In this document: positions 38,591-52,700 of the stretch, in pieces
How the letters are laid out: every line of letters begins with the position of its first letter
Position numbering within the stretch: the stretch's first letter is position 1
Assembly (NCBI RefSeq): GCF_036417845.1
Contig: NC_089979.1
Location: forward strand, 46,198,775-46,262,774
Source of the DNA: Apteryx mantelli
Lineage: Eukaryota; Chordata; Aves; Apterygiformes; Apterygidae
DNA: 64,000 bases
Direction: 5' to 3'
Made by a program: the position numbers and the translations under genes
The notes under the pieces: model-generated
What the model was told of the DNA's origin: nothing
The model's database searches: none
The model's input: only the letters and a program-made list of their open reading frames with translations

Positions 38591-40608
38591 TTCAGGGTCT
38601 TACTGGATTTCAGAGTCTATTTTCTTCTTTTTTTTTTTTTCACATGACTTAACACGGTTGGCCACAAAATCAAGTAACTGTGTGCATGCAAGCACATCTT
38701 GCCACTTGTGCATGTAGATTACACAATTTGTAAACAACTGAAAGAGCATGCTCAAATTAGGCATTTGATTGCCCATTAACTTGTTCAAAAAGAAAAAAAA
38801 AGATATCCTTTAGTAGCTCCTATTATATATTTCACTGCTTAGCACTACTTCACTGATTTCATAGTGTATGTTCTAAACAACTGCTTTGTCATCTTGTGCT
38901 TTTACATAGGCATAAGCAGCAACGCACACTTAGTAAAGCTATGAAGTGAACTTTGGACCAAATTTTAGAAAGCTGTTTACTTAAAGTCCCCTTATTTCAG
39001 TGAGGATCAGGCCGCTTACACAATTAAAAAATATATATCTGGTCTAATTTCAGACGGTATGAAAAAGAAATCCAGAAATTAGTGGGCCTGCATGCCCCTA
39101 CTAATAGGCAAACTTTTGCTTGGGTGGTTTTCTTTGTGGGTGTCTTGTTTTGTTTAACAGGCAAGTATTATTTAATGGTATACATTCATATCCTAGGAAA
39201 TCCTCATATCATTTTTCCACTAAAATAACTATTAATTAATGGGAATTCCATATAAGTTGGGACAGAACACCAGCTTTCTGCATTCAGGTGTATATTTTCT
39301 AATGGACAAAGATACAAAGTACCCAAATCTATCCAAATACTGCCAGTATAAAAACTTGTTAAATCAGATATCAAAATGAGTTAAGAAATGGACTTTTACC
39401 ATAAATATGTTGCTCCTTTGCTGTTGTACTTCTCTTTCTGGGATGATGTTGTGGAAAGGGGGCATTTTCTTTTCTCTAGCAATTTTTTGTACAAAATAAA
39501 TGTTAGCAACTTTAATGGGGAAAAAAAAACCTGAGCAAAGCATCAATTTAACAACAATCTCTCAAACAGGAGAAAAGAAAACAAGAGCAGAACTGCTGGG
39601 CTGGATCATGTCCCTGAATAGCTATTACATAAAATCCTAGTGGCTGCATTTACCAGTTCTTTATAGGGCTTCTGCAGCAATAGATGAGCTGGTCCAATTG
39701 TTAATCCTCCCTAGAAAAAGGGACAGTGATAAGAAAAGCTACTGGACCCCAATTATATTATTACGGGTTTCAATCAAGGATCAGTGGATTTCTTCCCTCA
39801 ACTTCTGTTGTGACAACATCTGCTGGTGACTTTCCATTGCTGCTTTTCTTCCTCTAGAGGATCAAAATCCAATTTGGTACTTAAATTACTTTGTTTCACT
39901 CTGCTGGTCTGTGTCTGGTTTAAAAATCTTCCAGGAACATTGCTTGTTCTTCTTGCAAATTCAGACTTTTCTCCTATAAACAAACAAACAAAAATCCAAC
40001 TCCTCCCCACATCCCCCTTCCAAAAATATCATATAACCATGATCATTCATATTAGGAGAATTATTTAGCAGGCTCCAGTCTTGGTACAGCTTTTGTTGAG
40101 TAAACTGTAGCTTATATGACTTTGAAGTGTTTATTAGAAAGCTTTCAAAAAAAAAGATCTTCGTTCCAGGAAAAGAAAAATTGTTCAGTTTAGCTAATAC
40201 AGACGTTCACAACACAGAGACTGAAATGGTTAAAAATGGTCCTAAGGAGCAAGTAGTTCATAGAGTTAGCAAAAAATTAACTTTTTCCTTTCTTTTACAG
40301 AAAAACACTAATAGCTGCTCTGGTTTCAATACTTAGTAAGACAGAATTTTGTTGCATGTTCTTGGTTTTGTTTTTTATTATTTTTTTGCTCTATTGCTCC
40401 ACACAGGTTTTGATTAGTGCTTCTCCTTGGCTATAAGTGCTTCACTTTGAAATACAAAGCTCTTCAAAAAAAAAAACCATTGAAAAAAACCCAAAAAACA
40501 AACACCACATCACTGGAGGGAAAATGGGAAGTGATACAGTGCAGCTGCAGCAATCTGGTTCTGCTGCTGTCCTCCCCCATCCCCAAATCCTCTGCATAAT
40601 TCCAATCT

Positions 40609-40720
40609 TTAGTCGATGAACCTTTGGCAGGCCTTCTTCCACCGGCAGGCAGTACACCACATATCTCTGTTCTCCATCCCATAGACCTTCCGACATTTTT
40701 TCCCCTCCCCTCTAGGCTTC
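40609..40720 (-). CDS. ZNF704: ZNF704 last coding exon (C-clamp and stop)
   Basis: The acceptor is CTCTCTGACAG|GAAGCC. One base completes Arg, then 36 residues and a TAA stop at 40611-40609. The sequence runs [20 protein letters not shown], then [16 protein letters not shown]. Its four cysteines form the C-clamp, a small zinc-binding module that contacts GC-rich DNA and is known from TCF/Pangolin E-tails and from the HDBP family. Together with the C2H2 finger it gives a bipartite DNA-binding protein. The 3' UTR continues to the left of 40609. Confidence 0.94.
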
Positions 40721-43700
40721 CTGTCAGAGAGAAAGGGAAGCTTGTTAACAAAATGTTTTTGTAGCTTTATCACCCTAAGATCAGGACAGTAAGCTAACAG
40801 AGTGCAGATTGCAGGGAACCCCCAGTGTTTCAAAGGGATTTTTGTTTGCTTTCAAGAAGCTGATGAAGCAAACGGACACACGGCTGTGATTGCACAGCTT
40901 GGAGGGATCAGTCCTTCTCTCCCTGCTTCTGCAGGCTCTGTGGCAGTTGCTGGACCTGCTCCTCTATTCCAAGGCTCATTCCAGTAATATACAACCCTTA
41001 CTTCAGCCAGTGACTAACCCTTATATAGATATAACCTTACTTTAGCCACATCAATGCCAAGGCATAATGGATAATCGCAACTATTCTGCAATGCAGTCCA
41101 AGTCATGTCAGACAAAAGTTCTCTTTGCTTTAGAGCTGTGGTACAAATATTTTGCATCGCTCTGAGCAGCAAAACTCTCTCATACAGACTCTGTCTCATA
41201 CAGCAGCTATACAAAAGAGGGGAAAAGCTACTAACTCTTAAGTTTATCAGTCCTTACTGCATGGTTTACTTTGAGCCTAGCTGTAAACAGACTGGAAAAA
41301 AACCTAGGTGATTAGAAACAAGTTTTAACCCTTGCCCTCAGCTGCAACACGTTCATGTGCGTTCCTTCTCTTTCACCTCCAAAGTCAGGAATGCAAGGAG
41401 TATTTGCTTTTAAAGCTATACAATTATCATGTAGTCCATCTCATAACAAATACTTAAAGTTCACAAAAAAAAGTTTAAAAAATGGTCAAAGTAACTGCTA
41501 AAATGGTATTTTTCTATTCGACACATAGCCAACCAGCAAACTTACTGAGGAGCAGAACTGCAAGGAGTGATCAATGCTCCTAACAGTAGTGCCAAAGTTA
41601 AGTCCTGGCATCTTTAAATCAAGAGTACAGACATAATTGTTTAATATCTGTATTAAATACTGCACAGCATGAAGAGGGATGGGAATCACCTGGTGATTAC
41701 TCTGTTGCATACATAAACACATTTTGGTTACTGAACATTCATTAATGGGCACAATCCATGAACTGGGAAGATTCCAAGTTCAGTCTGTAGCACACACAAT
41801 GATCTGAGAACGATGAAGAAACGGAGAAGTGTGAAATTTTCCTTTTGCTTTTTGGTCACTTATTAGGGTACAGTCCCTTCAAGGACTGTGAGAAATTAAG
41901 AGTTTCTTTACTATAAGAAACTCAGCATTGAAGTTAGATCTTTTGAACATAATTTTTTTGAACATAATTTTTTTGAACACAGTGTTTTTTTAAAGCAGAC
42001 TCTGGTCAAACATCAGTTATCTTTAATGGAACTGAATGTAGCCTATATCCAGGAAGACAAGGCACAAAGCTTTGCTTTTACCTAATTTGTTGTAAGATAT
42101 GTTTTTATAATTTAACTGAAGTCAAATACCACCCTGAGTTAATGGTGATGAACACACAAGACATCCCAGCCTCTCAGGTAAAAAAGCAAAGCCATGTAAT
42201 GAAGTTCGGGATGCTTCAAACTAGAACAGTGGATCTGAATAACATCCATTTACAGGGAAATTTAGATCTGCATCTGAACTCCAGATTTTTCTGGCATAGG
42301 TCCTGGGGTTTTGCTTCATAGCCTGCCTTTTGTATTTCTCAACAACTCATTCTTCCCCAGATCTTTAGCTTTGATGGTAATGAAAAGGAAAATAGGTCTA
42401 GAATGCTTATTCTGAAGCGTTCTAGTAAGAAACTGCCTGACAACTGGAATCACAGTTGGTGCTGTGGTTCTTCTGGTTCTCTGGCCACTGACATCTTATT
42501 TACTTAATAACCTCTAAGTTTTGAAGCTGCTGGTCTGTCAGCAGGAGCTAATGGTCCCGTACCTCAAGCCAAATGCTACTCTAGGCGGTGATGAAAGAAC
42601 TGTGTGGGACTGTTTCTGCTCTCCACTCCCTGCAGGACGATTATGAGTTGGTGAGACCTGTCAATACAGACAAAAAAGCTGCTTATGAAGTACATACAGG
42701 TATGAATGCAATATAAACACACTTTTAATTCTTTGGCAATGAAGCTTCTGCTGGTTATCATAGGTAAACAGAATTTTCTCCCAGAAAACGCAATTCATGA
42801 TGCATGGTGGCAAAGATATTCAGGGAAGGTTATTATATAACATGCAAACATAAATAAGTTGGGAGTCTATTTAGAAATATGTCCTTTAGCATCAGGTACA
42901 TTATACTAGCTCCTTTTCACTTCTTTGAACTTTCTATCATCCAAATAGAGCAAACTAGAATACAGACCAGCATTATTTCAGTTTTTGGGAAATACAGAAA
43001 ATGCATGCATTCATTCTTTTTAAGAACTCTGAACAGTTCTTACTAAAACTTGTTCCAATTTAAGCAGAGAAAATAGCTGGAAAAAGAAACACCAGCCTGT
43101 GCTACAAGATCAGTACCAATAACTCCCTATGAAATAAAGGGATTTCACATGTGGCTATAATCTGTGACTTTGTATTCTTTATGGAGATATCAGCCTTGGA
43201 GAGGGAGGTTGCTATAGGGCGTTTTTAATGCATGCCTCAAGGTTTTAATGAGAGTGCAAGATGGTCCTTCTGATCAAGGCTGTCAACAAGATGTACTGAA
43301 TAGTACCCTTTTCTCTGCACTCAAAACCTCCTCACCTTGTTTCCTCTTCCATGAATGTTCCTGAATGAACAGGGTAGTTTGCTCCTCCAAAATTTTCCAA
43401 ATAAGCTTGCTAGTGGAGCTTGGGGGTAGGCAACATAATTCAAGTGGTAACATAGCATAAAGCTTGGCCTTAAATAATTCCTGGATTATTTACTGCTAGG
43501 GGATTATTTTGCTCCTGGATGAAGGCCATAACCACTTAGCAACTAAAACACAAGAAAAAAATTATACTTAGGAAGACTATTTTTTTGACATATACAGAAT
43601 GCAGCAAACTTCAGGCACTTGGTGCATGGAAGAGACACTGTGCACTGCAGCCAGTAATTGCAGATACTGTCATAGTTCCTTGTATAACTATTACTTTTCA

Positions 43701-46700
43701 CTCCTGTCCTTTTGAAGTCCTATAATATCTTCCTGGAAGAACTGGAACTGACCTGACTTGAAGACAGTTATTGAATGTGCTTTGAGCTTAGTATCTACTT
43801 TATAGGTACTCCACAGTAAAAAAATCGAATTAATATTTTTAACAGCAGGCATGCTTTCAACTTTTACTATCAGCTGGTAACTACAGAAGTTTCTGACTTA
43901 GCTGCATGTGCAGCTCACAGTAATAACACTCTGCACAAGTTCAGACCATTACTGATATAATATTTCATGTCTCCAAAGTTTAAGCAAATTTCCTCTTTCT
44001 CTGCCTTATCTCATTTTACACATCCACAGACCATACTAGCTCCTTTTGTCCTACCACTCCTCAATATTGAGAGCAGCTTGCTGTCTACTACAACTCCCAG
44101 ATCCTCTGCAGTCTTTACTTTTAAGGTCAGTGCCCCCCTAGATGCCAGGGATTATCCAAATTCCCTTTTTTCATAAGTACAATCTTGCATTTTGCACAAT
44201 TAAAACACCTGATCTGAAAAGGATCCAACTTAACAAATGGAGTATACAATGATATATCACTATCCTGTGTTTCACTCAATCCTTCAGTCATCCAGAAAAT
44301 AGATCAGTGGTAACTTTATATTTTTATTTCCAGATCATTTACAAAAATGCTTAAAAGCATCAGCCCTACTATGGAGGTGATGCTGCCTCAGTGAAGAAGA
44401 TTCTCAGTTTACTACTGCTTCTCCAGGTCTGATTGCCAGATCTTAATTTGCTCAGTATGTCCTCTGTTGGCACTACATACTTTTTATTTGAAATATCTGC
44501 TGCCTTACAAAATCTACATGTTAGATTCGTGCAGCTGCCTTTATCCAATCAAACCTGTAATATCCTTAAAGACTGGTATGAGGTTTGTTTGACAAATTGT
44601 GCTTTACATAAAAGCATGTTGATTGACATTATTTTTCTATCCTTTATCAACTACTTCTCTTGTTTTACTAAAGAATGATAGAAACATAGAAGATAAAATG
44701 CTTCCTTGTTTTAATATTGGCAAAGCAATAACACTTTTCTAGTCTTTGGCATTTACCACACACTTCACAGTTTTTTAGTAATTACCAGCAACCAGAGATC
44801 TCAGTCAAATCTGCTAGGGCTCTTAAACATTTTAAATCCCACAAAATTTGGATATCTATCACTACTACCTGACATTCAACATATTCCTCAGTTATCATTG
44901 AACAAGAAAGTATTTCCATGGCCTCCTATGGTATTATCTTGATTGCTTCCAAACGCAGAAGAGAAGTGAGCAGCAATTGCGATGTGTAGACTGTCTCCCC
45001 TCACATACTCCAGGAAGGGTCTCTACACTATGGTTACCATGGATTAATGTACCAAGAAGGCTAGACTGCACTGAATTTGAGCTTTAGTGTATTTTAATGT
45101 ACTTTGCAGCAGGTCTAAACAATACCAGTTGGCTAGACTTCTTTGTACACTACACTAACTGCATATTAAGAGGAGGACCTTAGAATTCAATCCTTGTCCT
45201 TGGAGGCTTTTCACATTTGCAGTGTTGTCTATACAGAGAATTAATGTGAAATGATACATTTGTTAAAATGGAAGACTTAGAGGTTTCAATTATGGTTCCT
45301 AGGGGGAACTGTAGTTACAAAGATGATTTGTGATCTGTAAACATCAGATAATAAAACTCAAAAGATTTTCTCCTGTTCAACCTTTTTGGGTTTCATGAAC
45401 AGCCAGATAAGTATCAATATCACACAGCAGAGATCATGCTGGAGTGCAAGACAAGTTTTATCTTACATTAATAAAAGTAGAACTGTATAGTCAGCCAGTC
45501 CTCCAGTATTAAGTGATACAGACTCCACTGCTGTTCATCCTACTAGAAATGACTTGTATAATTTCATTCAGCTTCCTCATACATGCCTATCACAGAACAA
45601 CTGAGGTTGGAAGGGACTTTTGGAGATCTAGTCCAAGCCCCTTGCTCAAGCAGTCATGACAGCAGGTTGCTGTGTCTTTTTTTCATGAACTTGTTCCTTT
45701 CTGCTCCATGTGGAGAATCCTATCTAGCATTGATTCTTAGCTGCACCAACAGTCAACCTTCTCTTGTACCTGCAAAGCTATCTTGGAAGAAGGGTAGGAC
45801 AAGATGTAAATTCCCAAAGTAGGTGGGAAATAACTTATGCATGGCTCAGAGCACAAAGATTAAGGACGCTGAAGGTACCCCTAACTTTCCTCCTTGATAG
45901 CTAAGGACTTTCACAAAAACATCTAAGGTTAGATGCTGTGAATATCTCTGAGCCTAGAGCAGTTACTCTAGGCTGATTGATATGGTTTCTAATCTAATCT
46001 AATCTAGGCTGATTGATATTGAATCTGTTACTGATTGATTCCTGCTTAGGTACCGCACATTCTGAGGAGCTTAGGGAGTTGCTGAGAAGTACATGCGACA
46101 TTCACAAAGGCATTTATGTGTTGCCCTGCTAAAGACTGCCCGGAAGTGAGGACTTAATGGAATTCATAATGTGTGCCTGAACACCCACATTCCTCAGACA
46201 GCGAGTGGGCAGAGCTCAGTGTCATCAGAATTCAATGTCTGCAGTAATGAACAGGGAGACACCTAAGGTGGGTGTCAAAAAACCCCAAAAGAAGAATGTT
46301 GCAAGCAGTAATGGCTTAGACTTGCTCTCTGAAGTTCCCTTTGTTGATACAGCTATGCCTCTAATCTCAGGGAATACATTCACAAAGAATCTTATGCTTT
46401 GTGCTCAGGGCATGAGTTTTTAGTGTGCTGGCTCTGTTGTACAGGCTGGCCTTAAATAAACCTCATGTGAGAAGGAGAAGGTAGTCCACTATACCAGTAC
46501 AGCTTTCCTACAGTAGAGAAGTTATTGCACGCAATGTAATGGTGGGAACTGACAGTGCCCTGCTTTTACAATGCAGTATCTAATTTACTTTGAAACTGGA
46601 GAGAATGTACAGTGATTTAATATCACTTTGCATTTACACCCTCACTTACTGCACATAATTTCCCATTGCAGGCAAGCCTTTGTAATTCTTAAATGACCTC

Positions 46701-49700
46701 ACAGATGACAGAACAGTGAAATGTGTGAGAACTTTGAAGGTTTTTGATTTTTGGGGGGCTAAACAGCCTTATAAATGTTGTTAGAAACAGACAAAAGAAC
46801 AGTTTGTATGGCTCCCTGGGCTATCTGGGATAGCTCATTCTGCTGTCATCACTGCTTTACAGATTTTCATATTGGGATTATTTTTAAATTGTACTTAAAT
46901 CATTGGCATCTTCATATAATTCTCAGAAAGTGATTTGGCATTTCTTAAATTCTTTTGAGAACTCTCAATTCTATAGCCACAGATCAATGTTATTGCTTGA
47001 ACAAGTAAACTCAACACATATGTGTCTAATCCTGTCCTCTTCAGTGTCTGATTTACAATGTTACTAATTGCATTTTCAGATTTCCAACACTATTGGCACC
47101 AATTTCTGCTACTCCACAAAAGGAGCCAGTTTCATAATTACTCTGTATCAATCCCATTGTTGTGAAATCAAATTCTCGAGGAACTTTATGGATGGCATGC
47201 TCTGTCAAGGCGCTCTTGTTCAAATTGCTGCCAGCATGATGTCTTTCACTGTTAGTTGTTCCTTGATGGAATTTAATAAATATTCATTGGCAGAGTGCAG
47301 TGTAATTGATTCAGTCACTTTCATTTTTTATCAGCCCTGCAGGATACCACAGCCTCTGCAGAAAATCTCCAAGATTTGCCAAAGGTTGACAGTAAGAAGC
47401 TTTGGAGATTCACTTGGTGAAGAAAAGAGAGGGAAACAGTATCTGTTATCACCATGTCTAATATTCACTGTTAGGAGAAAAAAAAGCTATATGGTTCTTT
47501 GGAAGAGTAATGTGCCTTACGTAACACACACTAAAAATTCATAAAGTGTAATTTTAAGTGAAATGCTATGATATCTAGCAGGTTTATAGTTAGAGAACAA
47601 TCACTGATACGCTGAAAAATGTTTTCCAATAAAAATTAGGATATATTCTATGCATATTTATTTCTATTTATTATACAGAAGATTTTCCAGTACTGAAAAG
47701 TAATGATTTACATTCCTCATTAGCATCCACCATACAATAAACCTAATCCCTTTGAAATCCTTAGAAAAGTTTTGAACTCCCTTTACCGTTATCTACAGCT
47801 ATATTGTTTTATTATGTTTAGGATTACTGTAAGTCTGTGCTTAAGCGAACATCCCATTTCTGCAGTGCTGTTCGTGAAATTAGGCCTTGTACACTAGTTT
47901 TTCTGAAGAAAGGGTCAAGGTTGACCTTACATCTAATACTTCATTCAAAAGCTGTCAAACTGCAATACGCAGTACTATCAAAATGCAGTATGTATTAAAT
48001 GCATATCTTCTGTATAAAAGTACAGAAATTTCTGCTGTCAATAGAGGCTTCATGTATGCAGCCTACTGGAATCAGATTTAGCATTTCATTTTATTGTTAC
48101 TTTCCATTGCCTTTCAAATGTACTTTGTTTTCAGAGTTCATACAGAGCTGGATACCAGCCCTACTGCTTGATCCCAACTAGCCTGTTAGCATAATCATCA
48201 TCTTGTTGATTTTTTGTCTAGTTTTATAAGTAATCCTTTAGTGGCACAACAAAGGGGCATGCAGTGTCAGGCTCTGCATCTACCAGAATGTTCTTTTGCA
48301 AGCATATAGCTTTAAAAATACATATATAGATCCAATTCTTTGCTTGTGCACACTGATGTAAAAAAAAAAAAAAAAAAAAGTAACTACACTGAGTTCAAGA
48401 GACCAGCAAAAGAGTGTTAAAATCAGTTATGCAGGCAAACTGGGGCATATAGTTAATCTGTTTTTCTTCTGTACCTGTTATGTCACCTTTACATCTATCA
48501 TGAGACAATTCTTGTGAAACAAAACAAAAAAAAAATTCTAAAACTTTTTTCTTTTTATTTGTCATTCACTTACTGGAATGCCGGTGAAAGTAACTGGAGG
48601 CGACTGCCAAGAGATGCTAAAGCTACTGCCATTAGGAGTGAATTTTGTTGACCCTGGAATGTTCACCGGAGGAGTGGCCTGTTTGAAAAGAAAATATTAT
48701 TCCAGTAAAAAGAACCATTCCTCTTCCAAAGCATTTCAAAGGATCTTTCACTCCTTGAAACTGTAAATCTACAAAAGACCTTCAGAAGTGAAAAATAACT
48801 TCACAGTGCTGGTAGTGACAAGCATTCTGCACTATTCCTGAGCAGGATAATCATGGATGAGGCAGTAATGAAAGAACATCTTTATATATCACTATTCTTG
48901 TTTAGAGACAGACCATAAATCTCCTGAGAATCCACACAAAACCTTTAAAAGCTATATCTGGTAAAAAATATGAACTCAAACACCACATATAAAAAAACCT
49001 CTTTTAAAAAAAAAGCCAGGTAGCAGAAAAAAAATATTACAAATGGTCTGCTGCTCCACAATGACAAACAAGGAAGCTGATGGCAGCTGGTTTAACCAAC
49101 TAAAGATTGGATGGAGAGGGTTTGGGGACAATAGGTTTAACAATCAACAAGGTTTGACCTTATCAGATAAATATACTTTTAAAATATCCTAATTAAAACA
49201 GCCTTCCCTAATAAAAACAAGGAGCTAATATCATCCTTGGGATACAATAGTAGCTCTTAAAAGACCAAGCTAAAGCAAATCTTTCAAAACTGTTATGGTT
49301 CTCAGAACTCTTACTTTCTTTCCATCTAGGTTGTAATACCAGGCTCAGATCATTGAGCATCTTTCATCTTATGTCTTCCCCAAGCCTCCTCACTGGGCTC
49401 TGAGCCCTCTGCATTCTTTCTTTTCTTTCTCAGCACATCTTTTAGAATCTTTTTTTATTTAATACAGTCAGGAAATTCATAACTTTGCACTTACCCTACT
49501 TAGCAGGAGTGTGAGCAGCCACCATGAACAAGGGCTTCCTTTGACTCTTATGAGTCAAGTTCTCACCACAGAAAACACTTCCTGGTTTAAATTTACAGTG
49601 AACTGGCTCTTAAAAATGAGCTTTCCTTCCGTCTCTCAGTTATCTGTGCCTTACAATAGCACAATACATTTATTTAAGAACTGTTTGTGTTTGAGGCTGC

Positions 49701-52700
49701 TCAAGTTGTCTCACTGCTTCACAGAATAGACTGCTTCCTTCAACTGCCACACGGAGATGGAGTGATGACAAACTACAATCTGATAGTCCCCATTAAAGAT
49801 AATCTTCAGGGTAAACAAGTGCTGAAGCAATCCCCTGGAATCTCTCCAAGGAAAAGAAACCAAGACCACTGAATGACTCTATCCACCGCAGTTATGCTCT
49901 ACATGTTGTTGAGCCTGCAGACAGCTCTGGGAGAATCAATACAAACATATGACCTTCTCGAGGAAGCAAATGTCCACTGAGTTCCCTAAAATACAAAAGC
50001 CTCACTGAAAGGCATCAAGAAAAAATTGGCAACTCCAGATGGTACCAGTAGTGCTTTATCACAACTCTCTGTAAATGGGATTCAGTGAACGACCACAGCA
50101 TTCCTGCCAGAAAAAGCTCATGGCAGCTTGGTTGAAAGTGAGGCAGTGCCTCTGTTCTGCATGCCACTGGGATGTTAGTTCAAAGCCAGGATCAACATGG
50201 CTACTTCCTCAAGTATTTTAACGAGACCTTCAAGGGAAATCCTAAATGCTGAAAGGGGCCACCTACAGTTAATCTGTAGCTAAATTTAACAGGTACAGTC
50301 GCTAGTTTCAAAATAAAATGCGACATATGAAAAGTTTAAAATGGGTTTAATTTGCTGTTGCCTAAAATGCCGTGGTGCTTAACTTTTTCATAGTGCCTAA
50401 ATATCTAGAAAACCTTCATCTAATTTCCAGTCTACATATATTTATGGACATTTGATAATTATTTGTTCATGTGCCAACATTACCCTTTATAAGAAATAAC
50501 ACGTGCTTGTCCTTCCCCCCCCACCCATGTTTGTCCCCTCACTGTCTTCACAGACAGCAATGCTATCCCCTACTAGCCCTTATTTTATCTTGATTGTTCC
50601 AGCATAATCTTTCATTGGTTTTCCTCCACTGCAGTTCATTTCATTTGCTATACTTACCACAATTTCTTCAAATTATTCACCTAAATCTTTCCTCATCCAT
50701 ATGACTTCATCAGACAAACAAGCCAGGACTTGTTTGATCACTTCCCCTTTACTCCTTTCTTACTACAGGTATTATATTTGCCATTTTCTAATCACATTCA
50801 AAATTCAAATTAACAGATTTGTTTAGGATTCTTGTGACCCAGCCTTGGCTTTTGCATATTTTTTTTCTTTTTTAATAGGAATTCTGGGGTGGACATTATC
50901 CAGTCTCCCTTATTTAATTTTCTTAAGTTTCGAATTTTGCCTCCACTCCCATCGAAGTAATTTCCACTTTCATACTCTCATATGGGAGATTGTTTTTATC
51001 ATTATACTCCCATTAAATACTTTGTTTTGGTTTTGATACAAATTCTATTTTTAATCAGAAGTTAAAAAAAAAAAAAGAAAAAAAAAGAAAAGTTTTCAAA
51101 TTTTGTATATGGCTTGCTCCCCCAAGCAAACTGAATGAAAGATGGTGGTATTAAAGATGCTGATGTTATCTTCCCTTCTCTTCTCTTTTACACAACAGAT
51201 TAGTCTTAAGAATGCTTAAATGCTATGTACGAAAGCTGAGTTTAATTTTTCCTCTCTCTGTCGAGAGCTGAAACTCCACCTTCCCTCCCAGAGACTGCTC
51301 TTCTTGTGGGGCTAGAGGGCTTCTGGCACAGGCTTCCACTGACTTTCTCCATAGAAGCTGCTCCATTTTGTGAGGAAAACCTAAACGTTAACTGGAGCAG
51401 GGACCCATGTCTCCCACTACCAACATGAATGTCTTATACAGTATGCATAGTCACTCCTCTCTGATTAAATGTAAGACCTAGGGCTCAAACATATGTAGTC
51501 TCATATCATGCGATACCTCAATTCAAATCCATTTCAAGCAGCTGAAAAACTTGATTTGGGACTTCCTTAATCAAGTGCTTTATTCAAAGGCTGGGGAAAA
51601 AAAAAAAAAAAGGGAAAGGGCTGGCATTTCCTTCCTCTGCTCTGTGAAAAATGATTGAGTGAGTGTCCAAATTCCAGGGAAGAGTTTCAAGACTGTGAAT
51701 CTGAAATGAAGTGAGACACTTCCCAGCAGCCTAGAGTTGGTGCCTTGCTCTCTGAGAGGCAGAGCACAAGGACTTTCTCCCTTGATCAGTACCCAGGTTG
51801 GTATGCTAGCTGTTGCAGTTCCCAGCAGAGGTGCTAAACTCCAGCAATGCCCTCTGCAGTGCCTGGGAGTTTAAAACAAGTCTGTCAATTCTACGTCCTC
51901 TTAATAGGTCTATTCCAGATGTACAACAAAAATGTTTAATGTACACAATGCTGTATATGAAAGTTATTGCATCTGATAAACTTTAAGAGAGTTCATTTCT
52001 CTGGTGCATGAGCAGGTCATGGACCACACTACTTCAAAGCCTCTATTCTTTTTTTCTCATATGGTATCCAGACCAAAATATGTCAGATTTTAGTGCACTT
52101 TTACAATTAATGCTTTCTGTCTGAATTTAGTTTGGAAATTTTTGGAACAGCACCTTGGATCCAATTGGCTTTTTGCCATTTGTAAAGAATTACCTCTAAG
52201 AGTAGGAGGATACCTTGTATGCTTTTTCATTTTTCCTGCTCTACTTCACACAGGCAAACTGACATCTTACACTGTACAAATAATGGAAATTAATTGTTCC
52301 TGGCATCCCTTGGGAATTTTCCTACAGACAGATCCAGTACAAGTGGGGCTGAAACTAAAACTCTGGAAGAGATTCAGCTGACTGAATGTGGATGTTTACA
52401 ACACAGGAGACTGCATCTGAGCTTGTCACCCTGGGCTTTCCTTATAGTTAGTGGAGAATTAACTGATTTAGTCAGTGGAATATACAGAGCAACTCTTTTC
52501 AACCTGAAGTAAGCTCCAATGTGTGGCTGGAAAAATAGCACCCCAAAGTCCACTGGCTTTGGTGGGAGCATAAACAAATAAACAACTAGCTCAGAAGCGG
52601 ACATCTAAATTTAAGTGAGGTAAACTCCTTGGGCTGTTCCACAAATCTTGTTAACTCATTGAAAATAGACTTGGCTTTTTAAAGTCAAAACATAATGATT

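Larger units (their letters stand above)
22836..40608 (-). other. Non-coding zone downstream of the ZNF704 stop: 3' UTR of unknown length plus intergenic DNA
   Basis: About 17.8 kb of AT-rich sequence with no exon, repeat body or RNA gene that I can recognise; all open frames are under 100 codons and unlike known proteins. The ZNF704 3' UTR must begin at 40608. The mammalian gene has, as I recall, a multi-kilobase 3' UTR, so a large part of this zone may be transcribed. The notable low absence of interspersed repeats is compatible with UTR or conserved DNA. A GC-richer tract at about 24730-25130 stands out. Where transcription ends cannot be read from sequence alone. Confidence 0.5.
42658..48573 (-). 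other. ZNF704 intron between exons e and f
   Basis: 5916 bp, the longest complete intron in the window. It starts GTAAGTG and ends TATTGACAG in gene sense. It holds the L3/CR1 fossil, the CR1 tail, the TCTAA duplication and a poly(A) run. Confidence 0.8.

Noticed and set aside
40374-40379. AATAAA on the minus strand shortly after the ZNF704 stop
   Set aside because: The downstream sequence is A-rich, not GU/U-rich, so it is a weak cleavage context; not listed as a poly(A) signal.
47068-47544. 158-codon open frame on the plus strand inside a ZNF704 intron
   Set aside because: Antisense to the gene, no recognisable motif, no promoter or splice evidence.
50590-51040. Possible degraded LINE in the intron between exons d and e
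   Set aside because: Pyrimidine-rich with a few LINE-like words, but no ordered match to L2, L3 or CR1 that I could follow.
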